Assembly (NCBI RefSeq): GCF_000219625.1
Contig: NC_018199.1
Location: forward strand, 1 to 64,000
DNA: 64,000 bases
Reading direction: 5' to 3'
Source of the DNA: Zymoseptoria tritici IPO323
Lineage: Eukaryota > Ascomycota > Dothideomycetes > Mycosphaerellales > Mycosphaerellaceae
Position numbers and translations under genes: made by a program. Below are positions 1-9,425 of the stretch, one piece after another (the stretch's first letter is position 1; each line of letters begins with the position of its first letter). The notes beneath the pieces are model-generated. The model had not been told where the DNA came from, did no database searches, and was given only the letters and a program-made list of their open reading frames with translations.

Positions 1-138
1 CCCTAACCCTAACCCTAACCCTAACCCTAACCCTAACCCTAACCCTAACCCTAACCCTAACCCTAACCCTAACCCTAACCCTAACCCTAACCCTAACCCT
101 AACCCTAACCCTAACCCTAACCCTAACCCTAACCCTAA
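1..138. repeat. Telomere repeat array (CCCTAA)23
   Basis: Twenty-three perfect tandem CCCTAA hexamers, the C-rich strand of the TTAGGG telomere used by most filamentous fungi. The C-strand reads inward from base 1, so base 1 is at or near a true chromosome end and the centromere lies to the right. The hexamer contains neither CpA nor TpG, so it is intrinsically not a substrate for CpA-directed RIP. Confidence 0.98.
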
Positions 139-180
139 CCCTCACCCTCACCGCCGCGCGCTTACGCGCGCGCCTAACCC
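139..180. repeat. Telomere junction: CCCTCA variants and GC-only hairpin
   Basis: Two variant hexamers CCCTCA (139-150) end the telomere. They are followed at about 152-173 by alternating GC runs on both sides of a short TTAC centre, able to fold as a GC-rich hairpin. This is the outer boundary of the CpA/TpG-poor block, whose inner boundary is also a hairpin (6457-6505). Confidence 0.8.
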
Positions 181-240
181 TACGACTTTAACCTACTCTA
201 AACTCTACTACTAATACGTCTTAACCCTAACTCGTACTTT

Positions 241-361
241 TACCTATTTAACGGGTTACGCTTCGCGTCGATTTTATTAAATCTATTAACCCTAATACTA
301 TTACCTATTTAACGGGTTACGCTTTACGTCGACTTAATTAAACCTATTAACCGGGTTAGCG
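241..361. repeat. Two tandem 61-bp direct repeats
   Basis: A 22-base start (TACCTATTTAACGGGTTACG plus CT) recurs at 241 and 302, an exact 61-bp period. The rest of each copy is recognisable with point differences (TTCGCGTCG against TTTACGTCG). Telomere-like CCTAA words are scattered around it. No gene seen. Confidence 0.75.
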
Positions 362-748
362 CTACGCGGATTCGGGTTCTACCCTATCTACTTCTATATC
401 TTTATTCTATTTACTAATATTCTTATTATATAGGTTACGCTTTATATTTACCTTAGTTAATTAATTTATCTCTATATTATAGCTCTAAGTAGTCTAAGAA
501 GAATAAGAAATAGTATATACTCTATATTATATCTATACTCTAGAACTACTAGCTAAAGTATATTATATATATAAGCTATACTTAAAGTATTAATCTATTA
601 GGTTCTCGGCTTTTATATTATATATAATAGAGCCCTAATATATAATACTCTATACTTCTAGGCGCCTATACTATATACTATATATTTAGAGACCTTTATA
701 GTATATAGTTCTAAGCTACTATAGTATATCTAGATACTAGTATACTCT

Positions 749-927
749 AAACCGCTATACTCTATATTCTATACTCTATACTTTAGGACCGCTATGCTAT
801 ATACTTAGAAACCGCTATATCTTATATCTCTAGACTACTATACTATATACTTAGAAACCGCTATATCTTATATCTCTAGACCGCTATATCTTATATTCTA
901 AAACCGCTATACTATATACTTAGAAAT
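749..927. repeat. Degenerate short tandem repeats (ACCGCTATA type)
   Basis: The words ACCGCTATA, CTTATATCTCTAGA and ATATACTTAGAAA recur about every 20-40 bases. The array lacks CA and has a single TG. It lies upstream of the 1145-residue gene and has no coding potential. Confidence 0.65.
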
Positions 928-949
928 AGAATAGACTATATAAACCTTT

Positions 950-1091
950 AGTTTTCGTCTTACTCTTCTCTTCCTTTTCTTAACCTTCTCTCTTATATTA
1001 TCTACTCTATTACTACCTTTTATACTCTTTACTACTACTACCTTATATACTCTTTACTACTACTACCTCTTATACTCTTTATTACTACTAG
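950..1091 (+). promoter_or_regulatory. Pyrimidine-rich leader with 25-bp repeats before the OrsD-like gene
   Basis: The 140 bases before the ATG at 1092 are almost pure C/T/A on the coding strand. A 25-bp unit beginning TATACTCTTT is repeated three times (starting at 1021, 1046 and 1071), the last ending right at the start codon. CT-rich tracts just upstream of the start are typical of fungal promoters and 5' leaders. The assignment as promoter/leader is inference from position and composition. Confidence 0.5.
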
Positions 1092-4000
1092 ATGTCTTCT
1101 ACTACTAGTAGTATCTATTATAAGAATATAGAGAGAATTAGGCCTCTTACTATAGAAGAATTTAATAAACTACTAGAGGATAATAGGCCTTATACTAAGG
1201 AGACCTTTAAAGCTATTACTCCTAGTAGTATAGAGTCCTTAGAAGGGTTACCGCTAGACTATAATCCGGATCTAAAGCTATTAATTTGCTCGGAGTGTTC
1301 TACTACTCTTAATAAGGATATTAATAATATAGTAAAACATTTAAAGGTAAGTATAGTCTAGAGAGTATATTAGAAAGCCTACTAACTATATATAATAGGG
1401 ACATTCGAATAAGAATAATAAGGAGACTAGAGAATACTATAACTCTACCTCTATTCTAGATTTAATTAAGAGCTTTATAGAGGGTAAAGATATACTTATT
1501 AAAGACGAAAAGAATTCTAAGGAGGTACTTAGTAATATAAGTTATAATACCTACTACTATCCTAACTTAGAGCTAAACTTAGACGGATATAAATGCCGAC
1601 TTTGTCTCTATCTTAATCCGAGCGCTAAAGAAGTACGAAGACATCTAAATAAAAAACATAACTATAAAAGTACGACTACTCTTAACCCTAACGTTCTAAG
1701 AGAGGTTCCTATTATATCTATTAAAGGATTTAAGGATAATCTAAAGTATAGGTTTATACCTAAGTTTATTAAAGAGAATAGTAATACCTATACTAGTAGT
1801 ATATCTAATACGGATCTAAATCTAGATACGTATAAAGACGTCTTTAGTAGTATAAAGAAGGATACACTTTCTAACGCGCCTAAAGAATCTAATATAAATA
1901 GAGAGGAAGAGTTTTTTAATAGAAGTACCTACTACTTCCGATATCTAGAGGATAAGGACCTAGAACTACTTCTAAATACGATAGATCCTAATATCTTTCT
2001 TAAGAATAGGCTACTAGCCTTTATCTATTATACAACTATAAATCTAGGCTTAGAAACCTTTAGTTCTATCGAAGATCTCTCTATAAATACTAGAAAGGCT
2101 CTTAATAACTATAACCCGGGAAATAATAATCTAGAAGTAAAAGCCTTTAAAGAGCTCGATATAGCTACGAGAAAGTCTTACCTTAAGCCTATCGCTACCT
2201 TCTTCGTCTATCTCTATACTATATATCGAGAGCCGGAAGCCTACTACTCTAAGCCTACTATAGAGTCTTCTCTTAGTAGTCTTTTATTTAAAGTATCTAC
2301 TATTAGTACGTATTTAATAGAGGATAGTAATAGAGCTAAAGAAGATCTAAAGAGAGTTTTATTAGAGACTCTAGATTATCTTCTTACTCTAGGGATAGAT
2401 ATAGTATTCTACGAGAATAGTAGTTTTAATAATCCTTTAATAACCTATTTGATTATAGCGAGCTTAGATCCGGCTAAGATCCTAGCTCTAGAAGATAAGA
2501 ATACTATTATATTTAGAAAGACGACTTCGGTACAATCTCTATTATCTAAGTTAATCTACTCTAGCCGCCTATTTACTTTAAAGTATTTAGTACTTCTAAG
2601 TACTACTACTACTAAAGTAGATAACGCCTTAAAGTTTATCGAGTCTAGATTAACTATAAATGCTAGTAACTACTTTACGGAGTACTATAGCCTTCGGATT
2701 AAGCTAAAGTATTATAATTATAATAAGATTAGTAGCTATAAGCCTATAGACGATATAGATCCGGATACTTTAGCTATAGATAATATTAAAATTAATATAA
2801 ATACGCTACGGACCTTATTTATAAAATCCTTAGAAGATCTAGAGGATCTATTCTTTAAGGACATTATACTATTTAATAAGGAGGAGGAAAATATAATAGA
2901 CCTAGATCTAAGTAAAGTTCTCGATCGAAAAGATAATAATACGCCTTTAGAGGATCTAACGAGCTCTAAGTACCTAGTAAAATATAAGGATATTCTTATT
3001 AAGAAGTTTATAAATAAAGACCTCTTACTAGATCCTACTCTAGGTAGTAAGGCGAATATTAAAGACGGTATTCTAAGCTACTTTAAAAAGATCTATAACT
3101 TCTTAGTATCTTTAGCGCTAAATATCTACTTACTATCGAGTAGTCCCTTAAGAGGGAAAGCGGTTATTCTACTTAAGTTTCGAAATACTAGTCTAGGATC
3201 CCTACGAGATATCTTCCTCGATAAGAGTAATAATTTAATAGCTTTAGATACGAGTAACCTCGATAAGAACCGGGACTCTACTACCCTAAATACTAATACT
3301 ATTCGGTTTCTACCTATACGCATAACGAGGATAATAGTCTACTATATTACTTTTATTATTCCGCTAATAGAGTATCTACGGATTAACTATCTAGACGTTA
3401 CAACCCTAGAAACAAAGCTTTTCTTTAAGCTTTATAATAAGAATATTACGAGCCTTACTCTAAGTAAAGCTCTAAAGGATATAACTAAAAAGTACTTTAA
3501 TAAAGGAATTGGTATTAAAGAGTATAGACATTTAATAACCTATATAATTAAAGAGCGTATACTAGTAGAGAGGCCGGAGCTATTAAGCCCTCGATCGAAC
3601 AAAACGGCTATAAAATTAAGTAATCGAGAACAATCTAATATCGAGGATATACTAGCGGGACATTCTACTAAAGTAGCGAATCTAAACTACGCTAGAGAAA
3701 CAAACTACTTTAGTAATAAGACTAGAGATACTACGAACCGAAGCCTAGCTTTCTCTAAGCTATACTTTAACTACTTTAATTTACTAGAGGATAAATCGAT
3801 AAGAGAGATCTTAAAAGATAAAGTAGAGTATATCTCTCGAGTAAAAAGCTATAAGACGACTAGTAATAAAGAGGATAGTACTACCTCTTCTTCGATATCT
3901 TCTATCGACTCTAGTAGTCTTAACCTAAGTAATAATTCGGATAATAAAACGCTTACTATTCCTAAGGTACTCGAGTCCTCTAAAGATAATCTAAGCAACC

Positions 4001-4581
4001 CTAGCTCGGATTCTAATATATCTTTTACCTTTAAGAATACGTTTAATAGTCCTAAAACCCTTTTAACGGAAGAAAATACTAGAAAGAATCGACTTACTCC
4101 TAAAGCTCTTCGTCTACTTAATAATAAAGTCTTTAGCCCTTCTAAAGAGACTATTATCGAGGATTATATAACGACTATCGATCCGGAAAGAGAGAATCTT
4201 ATAGAACCTATATCTAACTCTAAAGAAAAGAGTAATACTAAGTCTTTACGGCCGTCTAGTAATTCTAGCCCTACCTCTAATAATTCTATTAAATCTAAGA
4301 ATTCTTCTCGAGTAAAGAACCCTAAGAATCCTATAAAGACTCTAGAGTTAAGATCGAATCTAGTAGTACCTAGTAGCTCTAAACCCCTAGTACCGAAGCT
4401 TTCTACTAAGCGGTCTTTTAGTAATAGAAATAGTTCTAATAGTAGTAAATCGAAATCTTCTAATAATAATCTAGACGTAGAAGAGAATATAGAAGAGGCT
4501 AAAGAGATAGTTAAAAAGAAAGGAGGTAGACCGAAGAAGATTAAGAGCGGTAAAAAAGGCGGACGGCCTAAAAAGGGATAA
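1092..4581 (+). CDS. OrsD/telomere-linked-helicase-like zinc-finger protein with tyrosine-recombinase-like domain and AT-hooks
   Basis: Spliced gene: exon 1 1092-1346, intron 1347-1398, exon 2 1399-4581, phase 0, 1145 residues, no internal stop. I checked every codon from 1399 to 2451, where the frame joins the long downstream ORF. Zinc finger 1 is C66-x2-C69-x13-H83-x3-H87, spanning the intron; zinc finger 2 is C151-x2-C154-x12-H167-x4-H172. Both resemble the paired fingers of OrsD-domain proteins and of fungal telomere-linked RecQ helicases. The middle also resembles the non-helicase part of those proteins, from memory of the family. It holds R670 in PLRG, K708, K792-x-x-R795-H796, H840 in AGHS and Y849 nine residues after H840, the order and final spacing of tyrosine recombinases. 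A Ser/Asn-rich tail (about 904-1120) ends in two GGRPKK AT-hooks. No helicase domain is present. Likely nuclear and DNA-binding. Function as a recombinase is inference. Confidence 0.85.
1347..1398 (+). other. Spliceosomal intron of the OrsD-like gene
   Basis: Starts GTAAGT, has a perfect TACTAAC branch site at 1380-1386 and ends TAG at 1398; 52 nt, a normal fungal size. Removal joins codon 85 to GGA in phase 0 and brings H83 and H87 of zinc finger 1 together, a strong internal check. The 3' end uses TAG rather than the commoner CAG, in keeping with the absence of CpA in the region. Confidence 0.92.
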
Positions 4582-4719
4582 AGCTTTTAAATTCTAATAT
4601 AAGGGATTAAGTATAGAAGGTTAGGCGTTTAGGGAACGGTATCTAGACTACTTTATATAGCTATCTTATAGGATTTTATTCTATTTCTCTACTATAGCTT
4701 TTCTTAAAGTACTATTTTT

Positions 4720-6340
4720 AATATAGTTTTATATTCTTTCTAAGAGTTTTCTAGGACTAAGCTATAGTTTTCTAGGCTTTCTTAGTTAGGTAAGAGTATA
4801 AGAAAACTATAACTTAGTCTATTAAAACTTCTAGGCTCTTATAAAAACCCTAAGTCTAATACTTTTAATACTAGGTCTATCTTAGGTTTTCTATTCTTCC
4901 TTATAGTTTTCTAGTACTAGCTAATAGTTTTCTAGCCTTTCTAGAGTAGTAATAAAGATAGGAAAACTACTACTTAGATAATAGAAACTCTAGAGATCTA
5001 ATAAAAACCTAAGGTCCGACTTTCTTAGTACTAGGTCTATCTTAGTTTTTAATTTCTTTATAGAGTTTTTAGGAACTATTTAATAGTTTTCTAGGCTTTA
5101 TTAGTCGGCTAGAATAATAGGAAAACTATTACTTAGTCTATAGAAACTCTAGGGCTTCTTAGAAAACTTAGAGTTTAGCTATAGTAATAATTTTTTTAGA
5201 CTTTAAGAGACTTTAGGTTTTCTATTTCTTTATAGAGTTTCTAAGAACTAGGTAATAGTTTTATAGGCTTTCTTATTTAGCCTAAATAGTAGGAAAACTA
5301 TTATATAAGCTATAGAAACTCTAGGGCTTCTATTAAAACCTCGAGTCCGACTTTCTTAGTACTAAGTAGAACCTAGGTTTTCTATTTATCTATAGAGTTT
5401 TTTAAGCTTAAGTAATAGTTTTCTAAGGTTCTTAATATATAAAAGGATATAAGAAAACTATTAGTTAGTCTATTAAAACTTCCTAAGCCTAACTAAAACT
5501 TCGCGTCTAGATTTCCTAGTACTATATCTACCTTAGGTTTTCTATTTCTTCCTCGGGTTTTCTAAGACTAAGTAGTAGTTTTCTAAGCTTCCTAATCTAT
5601 TAAAGAGTAGAAGAAAACTACTAGCTAGTCTTTAGAAACTCTAGAGCTTTTACTAAAACTTCGAGTCTAGATTTCTTAGTACTAGATATACCTTTAGTTT
5701 TCTATTCTTTCCTAGAGTTTTCTAGGACTAACTTATAGTTTTCTAGGCTTTCTAGGTTAGTATAGAATACCCTAAAACTATTATTTAGTCTATAGAAACC
5801 CTAGGGCTTAAAGTAAAACTCTAGGCCCGTCGTTTATATTTTATTTCGGATATTAAGTTTTCTATTCTTTTATAGAGTTTTCTAGGACTAGCTAATAGTT
5901 TTCTAAGCTTTCTTATTTACGTAAGAATCTACTAAAACTATACACTAGTCTATAGAAACCTCCTAGATTAATATAAAACTCTAAGTCCGTCTTTACTAAG
6001 AAATTTCTTAGGACTAAAACTTAGGGTTTTATAAACTTTAGTAGAGTTTATATAGACTAGTTAGAGGTTTTCTAAGCTTCTTTATCTATTTAAGAATCTA
6101 GGAAAACTATACCCTAAGCCCTTAAAACTCTAGGAAGAATATTAAAACCTTAAGTCTCTATATATACTAGTACTTTAGGTTTTCTAGCGAGTACTAGAGT
6201 TTTCTACGACTAGCTAGTAGTTTTCTCTTACTCTTTAGAGCCTCTTATATCTTATAAAACCTACTCTATATACCTAGAAACTTAAGAGCCTCTAATAAAA
6301 CCTCGGAACCCTTATTTTCTAGTACTAAAATAGGGTATTT
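4720..6340. repeat. Satellite: about ten ~160-bp units, each internally palindromic
   Basis: A landmark of the type TTAGGTTTTCTATT recurs near 4886, 5046, 5215, 5375, 5535, 5695, 5855, 6025, 6174 and 6335, giving a period of about 160 bp with indels. Within each unit TAGTTTTCT is followed about 30-40 bases later by AGAAAACTA, and TAGAGTTT by AAACTCTA. An outer GGTTTT pairs with AAAACC. The arms are nested, so each unit can fold into one long imperfect hairpin or cruciform. No coding potential is seen. The segment 4582-4719 just after the gene is AT-rich and probably holds its 3' UTR. Confidence 0.8.
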
Positions 6341-6344
6341 TTAT

Positions 6345-6505
6345 CTATAAGCCTTAAGGGCTTATAGAAAGATCCCCTAAGCCTTCTCGAAGGGCTTACG
6401 ACCTCTCGAACGAATAGTCGCTTCGCGAGAAGTCGCGTCGCTTCGCGAAAAATCGCCTTATAGCTCCGCTCGGGTCGACTTCGTCGACCCGAGCTACGCT
6501 ATAAG
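6345..6505. repeat. Cluster of GC-rich palindromes at the inner edge of the CpA-free block
   Basis: Three structures are visible. 6345-6353 (CTATAAGCC) pairs with 6359-6367. TCGCTTCGCGA occurs twice, at about 6418-6448. 6457-6505 is a near-perfect inverted repeat with an inner 12-bp arm (GCTCGGGTCGAC) and an outer 8-bp arm (CTTATAGC) around a TTC loop. None contains CA or TG, and normal dinucleotide use begins within a few bases of 6505. I read this as the terminus of the chromosome-end element; a purely mutational boundary is possible. Confidence 0.75.
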
Positions 6506-7399
6506 TAGGAGACGCACACCTCGTCCGTCACCTAGGAGGTTTGGAAAACCAAGGTACGATGGACGGTGAGCGATTGCCGGAGCGATATTTTACGTTAGGA
6601 TGCGGACTAGCCCATCGGTGGTCTCTCTTTTTGGCGGTTTGGTCAACTCGGGAGATGGTAAAAAGGACACCGTAAAACGTAGTTGGGCTGGGAGTAGCTG
6701 CGGTGCCGTGCATTGCGAGGCGCTTTACGTGGGAGCGTAGGTCTGTTTCCTCCCCTCTGAAGACGGCCAAAAGAGCCGGGAGCAAGGGCTTGGATGGGGC
6801 TTCGGTTCAGATCAGGTGCAAAGGTAGACTAGCCTATATAAACAAGTACAATGAACCCCTAACCCTAACCCTAACCCTAAGCGCTCCGCGAGCCGCAGTG
6901 CAGGAACGCCGGTATGGCGACACTGTCCGCTGGTACCAACACCAAGAGAACCCACCGCATCGGCCAAATACTCAGCTCTGCATAGCTACCGTACAGCGAA
7001 GGTCTCTAAGATATTGCGTGGAACCCATGACCAAGCAATTGTAGAGGTTGAGCTGCAATCAGACAAGGAGACTTGAACTCGCTACGGCGATTATCAAGCG
7101 AATCTTCTTTAGATCCACCAGCACTGTATAATCCGGGCAATGAGCTCGCGATGAATGCAGCTTGCCTTGCATTCCAAGCGTCTCGCTCAGGATCGCACCT
7201 TCTGGGATCGCGTGGAAGCAAACACAACCCTCGACGGATTGCTTTACACAATGTGCGATAGATTGCTTTACACAATGGTGCATTCAGGTGAATGCAGGTG
7301 CAAATTTCCATCAGCTCCATCTTCTCATTATCGACACCATTACGATCTCTATTATTTCCATCATCTTTCGACTCTTCAGCCAGCTCAATCCCGCAGAAA
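6506..7399. other. GC-rich transition segment without recognised gene
   Basis: Base composition and CA/TG use are normal from here. It contains the interstitial telomere tract at 6857-6880 and a TATATAA word shortly before it (about 6836). Overlapping short open frames on both strands look like chance. An in-frame ATG at 7292 could extend the next ORF upstream. Confidence 0.5.
6857..6880. repeat. Interstitial telomeric repeat (CCCTAA)4
   Basis: Four perfect CCCTAA units in the same orientation as the terminal array, 350 bp inside the palindrome cluster. It is followed by GCGCTCCGCG, a GC-rich sequence comparable to that after the terminal array. This fits a former chromosome end or telomere-mediated join (inference). 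Confidence 0.85.
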
Positions 7400-8071
7400 A
7401 TGATGGGTTCAGACATGTCCTCCCCTTCTCACCCGAAGGGCAGTCACTCGTCCCACCCGATTGACATCCCTTCGGATAATTCCTCTAATGGTTCTTTAGA
7501 TCATGTCTCGAAAGGTCCAGTCGACCTTGTCGATGCTCTTCCACGGAGCCTTGGGTCTGGTCCTGCACTCGGATCACTTCCCCTTTCCCGCAAGAGAACT
7601 TCCAGCATACTCGACAACAACGGCGGTGATCTCAATTCTACAACGCCGAATACCAACAACACACAATCTTCTCGTCACACTAACGTCCGTGGACCGGTCA
7701 AGTCTACCTTTGCAGCTCCGTCTCGCAAACCACGAAGCCGAAGCGACAGGGCGAAGCTCGATCCTGCGGCTCGCACTAAGAGCGCAACGACAGTCAAGGT
7801 CTCATCTGCAACGCCGTTATCACCTACAACATCGCGAGTCGACACAACGATCCATGTCACCTCTCCCGAAAGTGGTCTTGCTATTGGAGTGCCACCCCCG
7901 CCGAAACGCCGCCGCACGTATCGCCGACCATCTCGTTCCGAGCCCAAGACCAGCGACAGCAGGCGCATGCCCGGCGCCTGGCCTTCGAGTCCAAGCAGCT
8001 CCGAGGGCTTCGCACAACAACACGGGACTGCTAATAGTGACGGTCCTGGTAGTGTTCAGGACGAATCGTGA
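7292..8071 (+). CDS. Hypothetical Ser/Pro/Arg-rich protein with basic nuclear-type motif
   Basis: Open for 259 codons from ATG 7292. A second start at 7400 (two consecutive Met codons) gives 223 codons and is the more convincing start, because residues before it look less protein-like. Codons end mostly in C or T as in expressed fungal genes. The product is low in complexity and rich in Ser, Thr, Pro and Arg. It carries a proline run followed by a basic stretch (PPPPKRRRTYRRP) near residue 205 of the long form, which resembles a nuclear localisation signal. No enzymatic domain is recognised. It is the first gene-like ORF inside the CpA-free block and shows no internal stop, unlike most frames further in. 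Function unknown; a chance ORF is unlikely but the gene could be a relic. Confidence 0.5.
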   Translation: MQVQISISSIFSLSTPLRSLLFPSSFDSSASSIPQKMMGSDMSSPSHPKGSHSSHPIDIPSDNSSNGSLDHVSKGPVDLVDALPRSLGSGPALGSLPLSRKRTSSILDNNGGDLNSTTPNTNNTQSSRHTNVRGPVKSTFAAPSRKPRSRSDRAKLDPAARTKSATTVKVSSATPLSPTTSRVDTTIHVTSPESGLAIGVPPPPKRRRTYRRPSRSEPKTSDSRRMPGAWPSSPSSSEGFAQQHGTANSDGPGSVQDES

Positions 8072-8699
8072 AGCTGACGCCAATTCGTCACCGTCGATCT
8101 GCCAGGGAGAAGCGATATCAGCAATCATGTCGCAGCGAAACTGGTAACGAGGCGAAGGATCAGAGCTTCCGCCGTGGTATTCAATCGCGGACAGCCCGTA
8201 ACAAGATCGGAACCGAAGCCCGCCGCATAGATCATACAAGCAAGTTAAAGCTCCATTGGTCCCTATCTTCCAATCCTTACACACATCATCTCCGCAACAT
8301 CAGTCATACCCCCCAACCTAGCATGTCTCGATTCTATATCCATATCTCTCGCTTTGCATAATCCAGTCGTCCAACTTGTATACGGTCCGGTATTGTGTCG
8401 TCCCAGTCATTCTCCTGAAGGGCGAGCCGATCTCGCTGCGCCACAGTTTCCCACTTGTCCGGGCCTTCTCTGAGCGCTTTGCTCCTTATCACTCTCACCT
8501 CCATCTGGTCTATGTTGAAGCTAAGCTAGAACACAACTCCTTCCACAACACTACTAGTCCCACAACTTCCGGAGCCACAGCAACACTATAAAGTCACCAA
8601 GTCTGATCCAGAAACTCTGTCTTGAGTCCGCCGTCAACCCGTACACCTCCTCCTATCCCTCCCTCTCCGCCCAGCCGGGTCCGCTCGACTGGCTGACTC

Positions 8700-9425
8700 T
8701 GCATTACAACTTCTACATCAGCCGTGCACCACCGAAATCTTGCGACACGACGGAAGAACAGTGTCGATCTCGCGCTCCACGGGCTTCACGCTTGTCGCCG
8801 GTATTGGATTGTAGCCCGACTCCGCCACCCCCGTCTTAATCATGCAATTCCTTGCTTGACCGCGCTCGTGAAGAATCGAGCATGGTTATGTCGTTGGTCT
8901 CGAGAATTACGAGAAGGATGCAAGGTTGCGGCGGCGGCGCTGGGTCGTGGCTATAGCGTCGAGGGCTGGTCCAGTCGGTAGAGTCGAATGACCGCGGCGT
9001 CGGAGGTTAACGCAGCGGGACGCGAGTGTCGTCGTCTGGCCGGGCGAAGGTTGTGAGCCTTGCCGCTCCCACTTTGCTTAAATCTGCTCATACCGAGCGG
9101 TATCAGGACAGAGTCGACCTACCGGGTCCGGGGTGTCGGCTGCCTACGAGAAAGCTCGATCCTCCAAAGCTATCTTATCGTACATGCGTACAACGCCAAT
9201 GGGAGTAGTCAGGATCTGAGTGAGGGAACGAATGGAAATGGTAGATGTGCTCCAGCAACGAGCAGCTGGGGTGAAGACCAACTGCGCTGTCCCGCCGGAC
9301 TCTGCAGACCGCCCTTAGAGTACAATCAAGTTTCATTCATCCTTGGAGGTGAAGAAGTTAACGGCAGTATTCCGGTCGGCCCACGCCATGGCGCCCAAGT
9401 GTCCAGACACGAGGAGGAGCATTAA
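8700..9425 (+). pseudogene. Weak coding relic, one frame with two stops
   Basis: One plus-strand frame stays open from about 8700 to 9425 except for a TAG at 8979-8981 and a TGA at about 9056, far fewer stops than chance. Its last third (from about 9170) looks most protein-like, ending with a Gly/Glu-rich stretch (FILGGEEVNGSIPVG). A competing frame between 8640 and 8830 also looks partly protein-like, so frameshifts are likely. No family recognised. The stretch 8072-8700 before it has only short overlapping frames. Confidence 0.25.

Larger units (their letters stand above)
152..6510. other. AT-rich subtelomeric block depleted of CpA/TpG (RIP-type signature)
   Basis: Reading base by base, CA and TG are nearly absent throughout this block on both strands, while CG, TA, CT and AG are common. 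The loss applies to coding, intronic and noncoding parts alike and ends abruptly at about 6510, where CA and TG return to normal. Loss of CpA with its complement TpG and gain of TpA is the established signature of repeat-induced point mutation in Pezizomycotina. Unlike ordinary RIP relics, this block carries an uninterrupted long gene (1092-4581). The right edge coincides with a cluster of palindromes. The segment 362-748 has only AT-rich sequence with CTATA-type runs; I see no gene in it. Confidence 0.9.

Noticed and set aside
1092..1361. A separate 89-residue gene
   Set aside because: The last four codons and stop are the start of an intron (GTAAGT...). The zinc finger is completed only after splicing.
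3126..3323. Minus-strand ORF opposite the 1145-residue gene
   Set aside because: Shadow of the coding frame with no independent support.
2449..4581. A separate 710-residue gene starting at 2449
   Set aside because: The codon at 2449 is TTG, and the same frame is open without a stop back to 1399, where an intron joins it to the exon starting at ATG 1092.
1092..4581. A RecQ helicase
   Set aside because: Fingers and middle resemble telomere-linked helicase proteins, but no Walker A, DEAH or other helicase motif is present here or in the following 2 kb.
6457..6505. Rho-independent terminator
   Set aside because: The organism is a fungus and no T-run follows; better read as a palindromic element edge.
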